From the NCBI GenBank assembly GCA_964575335.1, contig CAZNPU010000007.1:1-64000 (forward strand): a stretch of 64,000 bases of DNA, given 5' to 3'. Position numbers and translations under genes: made by a program. The DNA is from CAZNPU01 sp964575335 (GTDB lineage: Bacteria > Planctomycetota > Phycisphaerae > Phycisphaerales > SM1A02). Below are positions 62,825 to 64,000 of the stretch, piece by piece; the first letter of the stretch is position 1, and every line of letters starts with the position of its first letter. The notes under the pieces were generated by a model, which was given only the letters and a program-made list of their open reading frames with translations, searched no databases and had not been told where the DNA came from.

Positions 62825-64000
62825 TGCTGTTGCTGCAGTTGCAGTTGCTGCTTTCCGGAAACGGAGCGGCGGGCATGACGTTGCTCTCGCTTGCGTTTGC
62901 TGCGGGGATCGCTGGCGGCTGGGTTCAGCCGACGCCGCTGGTCACACCCTGGCTCTGGGCTTCCGCCTCCCTACTGCTACTGCTACTGCTGCTGCTGCTA
63001 CTGCTTGTTGTCTGTGTTGCGACCCTCGTCGTGATCGTGAGGATGAGGATGACAACGACAACGACGCTGCCGTCGCCGCTGCTCCATCGCCTGCCCTTGC
63101 CGTCGCGACTGCTGCAACTGCTGCCATTGCTCACGCTCGCAGCTCTGTGCGGCTCGGCGGCAGCCTTCGGCTGTGCGTGGGTGACGCTGCATCAACGCTA
63201 CACCACTGCGGATGACATTGCGATCTGGGTCAGCCAGCGGGAACGCATGCTCGTTCATGTGGAGGGCGTCGCCCTGCAGTCGCCGATCGTGCGTCCTCGC
63301 ACCGCCGGTTCGATGGCCCGATTCGACTATCGAAAGCCGGCGACCTATTTCCCCATGCGTATCACCGCGTTGCTCGATCGGCAGGGCAGCCGCGTGCCGA
63401 TGCGAGGCAAGGTCTTGGTCCGCGTTGACGAAGCGGTCGCCCCGTCGTGTTTTCATGCCGGCGACACGCTGCGTGTGTCGGGCTACCTTGCCTCTCCCGC
63501 CCCGCCACACAACCCAGGCGAATTCGATTCCCGTCAACACGCCCATGCACTCGACCAGGCCGGCATCCTCTCCGTGCCGCGACGTGAGTTGCTGACTGTT
63601 CTTCCAGTACAGCACAACACGAACACCGTCATCGCCACGCTATTGAACTGGCGTGAACTGCTTCGCCGCCGTGCAAGTGCATGGTTGTTATCGAATCTGC
63701 CGGCCACGAACCACACCCAGCGTGACGGACTTCTGGCAAGCCTGATGCTTGGCGAGCGTGAACGCGACATCGACGGCACGCACGATTCGTTTCAACGCGT
63801 CGGATTGGCACACATTCTTGCCATTTCCGGATTTCATCTGGGCGTACTTGCGGGATTCGTGCTGATGCTGGCACGGGCGATCTGGGGCCCCAGGCGATGG
63901 CACGGCTGGCTGGTGATTGCGATGGTGCTGATCTATCTGTCGCTTGTTGAAGTTCGCATGCCGGTGCTGCGTGCGGGCATCATGACCCTTGCTGCCAGCG
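62824..64000 (+). CDS. comEC: ComEC/Rec2-family DNA-uptake channel, N-terminal part (cut by window end)
   Basis: An open frame runs from the gap to the right edge without a stop. The first 80 residues hold hydrophobic helices with a ten-Leu run. A DUF4131-type outer domain follows: FHAGDTLRVSGYLASPAPP, then NPGEFDSRQHAHALDQAGI with the typical PG-x-FD. The Competence domain begins GLLASLMLGERERD, RVGLAHILAISGFHLGVLAG, which is the hallmark ComEC signature. ComEC forms the inner-membrane channel for single-stranded DNA in natural transformation. The ATG at 62824 or 62875 is possible, or the true start lies in the gap. The catalytic metallo-beta-lactamase-like part would lie beyond the window. 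Confidence 0.88.
   Translation, partial: MLLLQLQLLLSGNGAAGMTLLSLAFAAGIAGGWVQPTPLVTPWLWASASLLLLLLLLLLLLVVCVATLVVIVRMRMTTTTTLPSPLLHRLPLPSRLLQLLPLLTLAALCGSAAAFGCAWVTLHQRYTTADDIAIWVSQRERMLVHVEGVALQSPIVRPRTAGSMARFDYRKPATYFPMRITALLDRQGSRVPMRGKVLVRVDEAVAPSCFHAGDTLRVSGYLASPAPPHNPGEFDSRQHAHALDQAGILSVPRRELLTVLPVQHNTNTVIATLLNWRELLRRRASAWLLSNLPATNHTQRDGLLASLMLGERERDIDGTHDSFQRVGLAHILAISGFHLGVLAGFVLMLARAIWGPRRWHGWLVIAMVLIYLSLVEVRMPVLRAGIMTLAAS

Noticed and set aside
62801..63003. CRISPR-like tandem repeats
   Set aside because: The repeats are simple trinucleotides in coding sequence without spacers.

Overview
The window looks like one stretch of a draft chromosome from a free-living Gram-negative bacterium, most likely a planctomycete (Planctomycetota, perhaps class Phycisphaerae). 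That placement is inference. It rests on the moderately high GC, scattered housekeeping genes in short operons, type III glutamine synthetase, BatA-like VWA and DUF1573 proteins, short prepilin-like ORFs, and weak or absent Shine-Dalgarno sequences. A run of exactly 100 N at 62670-62769 is a scaffold gap. I see no rRNA, tRNA, CRISPR array, insertion sequence or prophage.

Layout. 1-2.3 kb: the tail of an incoming gene, a poor coding region with a pilin-like ORF, an array of four hairpins and a cobalamin-binding (BtuF-like) protein. 2.5-6 kb: groEL and groES on the minus strand with two small, possibly Sm-like genes between them and a degenerate receiver-domain gene upstream. 6.3-12.3 kb: asnS, a PfpI/DJ-1 protein, uppS and purA. 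12.3-19.4 kb: an FHA protein, hemW, a UbiA prenyltransferase followed by a GT-C-like membrane protein, a DUF1844 protein, and a SurA-like lipoprotein overlapping yraN. 19.4-31.8 kb: an APH-type/P-loop kinase coupled to a DUF1573 protein, clpB, a PAC2 protein, an S41 peptidase, an exported MsrB-MsrA fusion, a beta-carbonic-anhydrase-like protein, a SRPBCC protein and a PaaN-like aldehyde dehydrogenase. 32-43.4 kb: an HpnN-like RND exporter next to a class III aminotransferase, a very large lipoprotein, a cation/proton antiporter fused to a PTS EIIA domain, a STAS protein, a MazG-like protein and trpA. 43.9-50.9 kb: glutamine synthetase III, a FAH-family protein, trigger factor, a small SHOCT membrane protein and clpX. 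51-64 kb: dodecin, MtfA-type peptidase, a secreted CxxCH protein, a VWA protein, an outer-membrane-like protein, a GlgX debranching enzyme with a GAF domain, tandem UspA, a NarL-type regulator, the gap, and a ComEC gene running off the right end.

Protein quality control is heavily represented: GroEL/ES, ClpB, trigger factor, ClpX, a SurA-like lipoprotein, Msr, S41 and MtfA peptidases, and PAC2. The most unusual single gene is the glycogen debranching enzyme at 57731-60535. Its C-terminal beta domain appears to be interrupted by a complete GAF sensor domain, which would tie glycogen breakdown directly to a small-molecule or redox signal. Other points of note are the two small genes between groES and groEL, the antiporter-EIIA fusion, the glycine-tailed ClpX without a clpP neighbour, and several families of intergenic hairpins.
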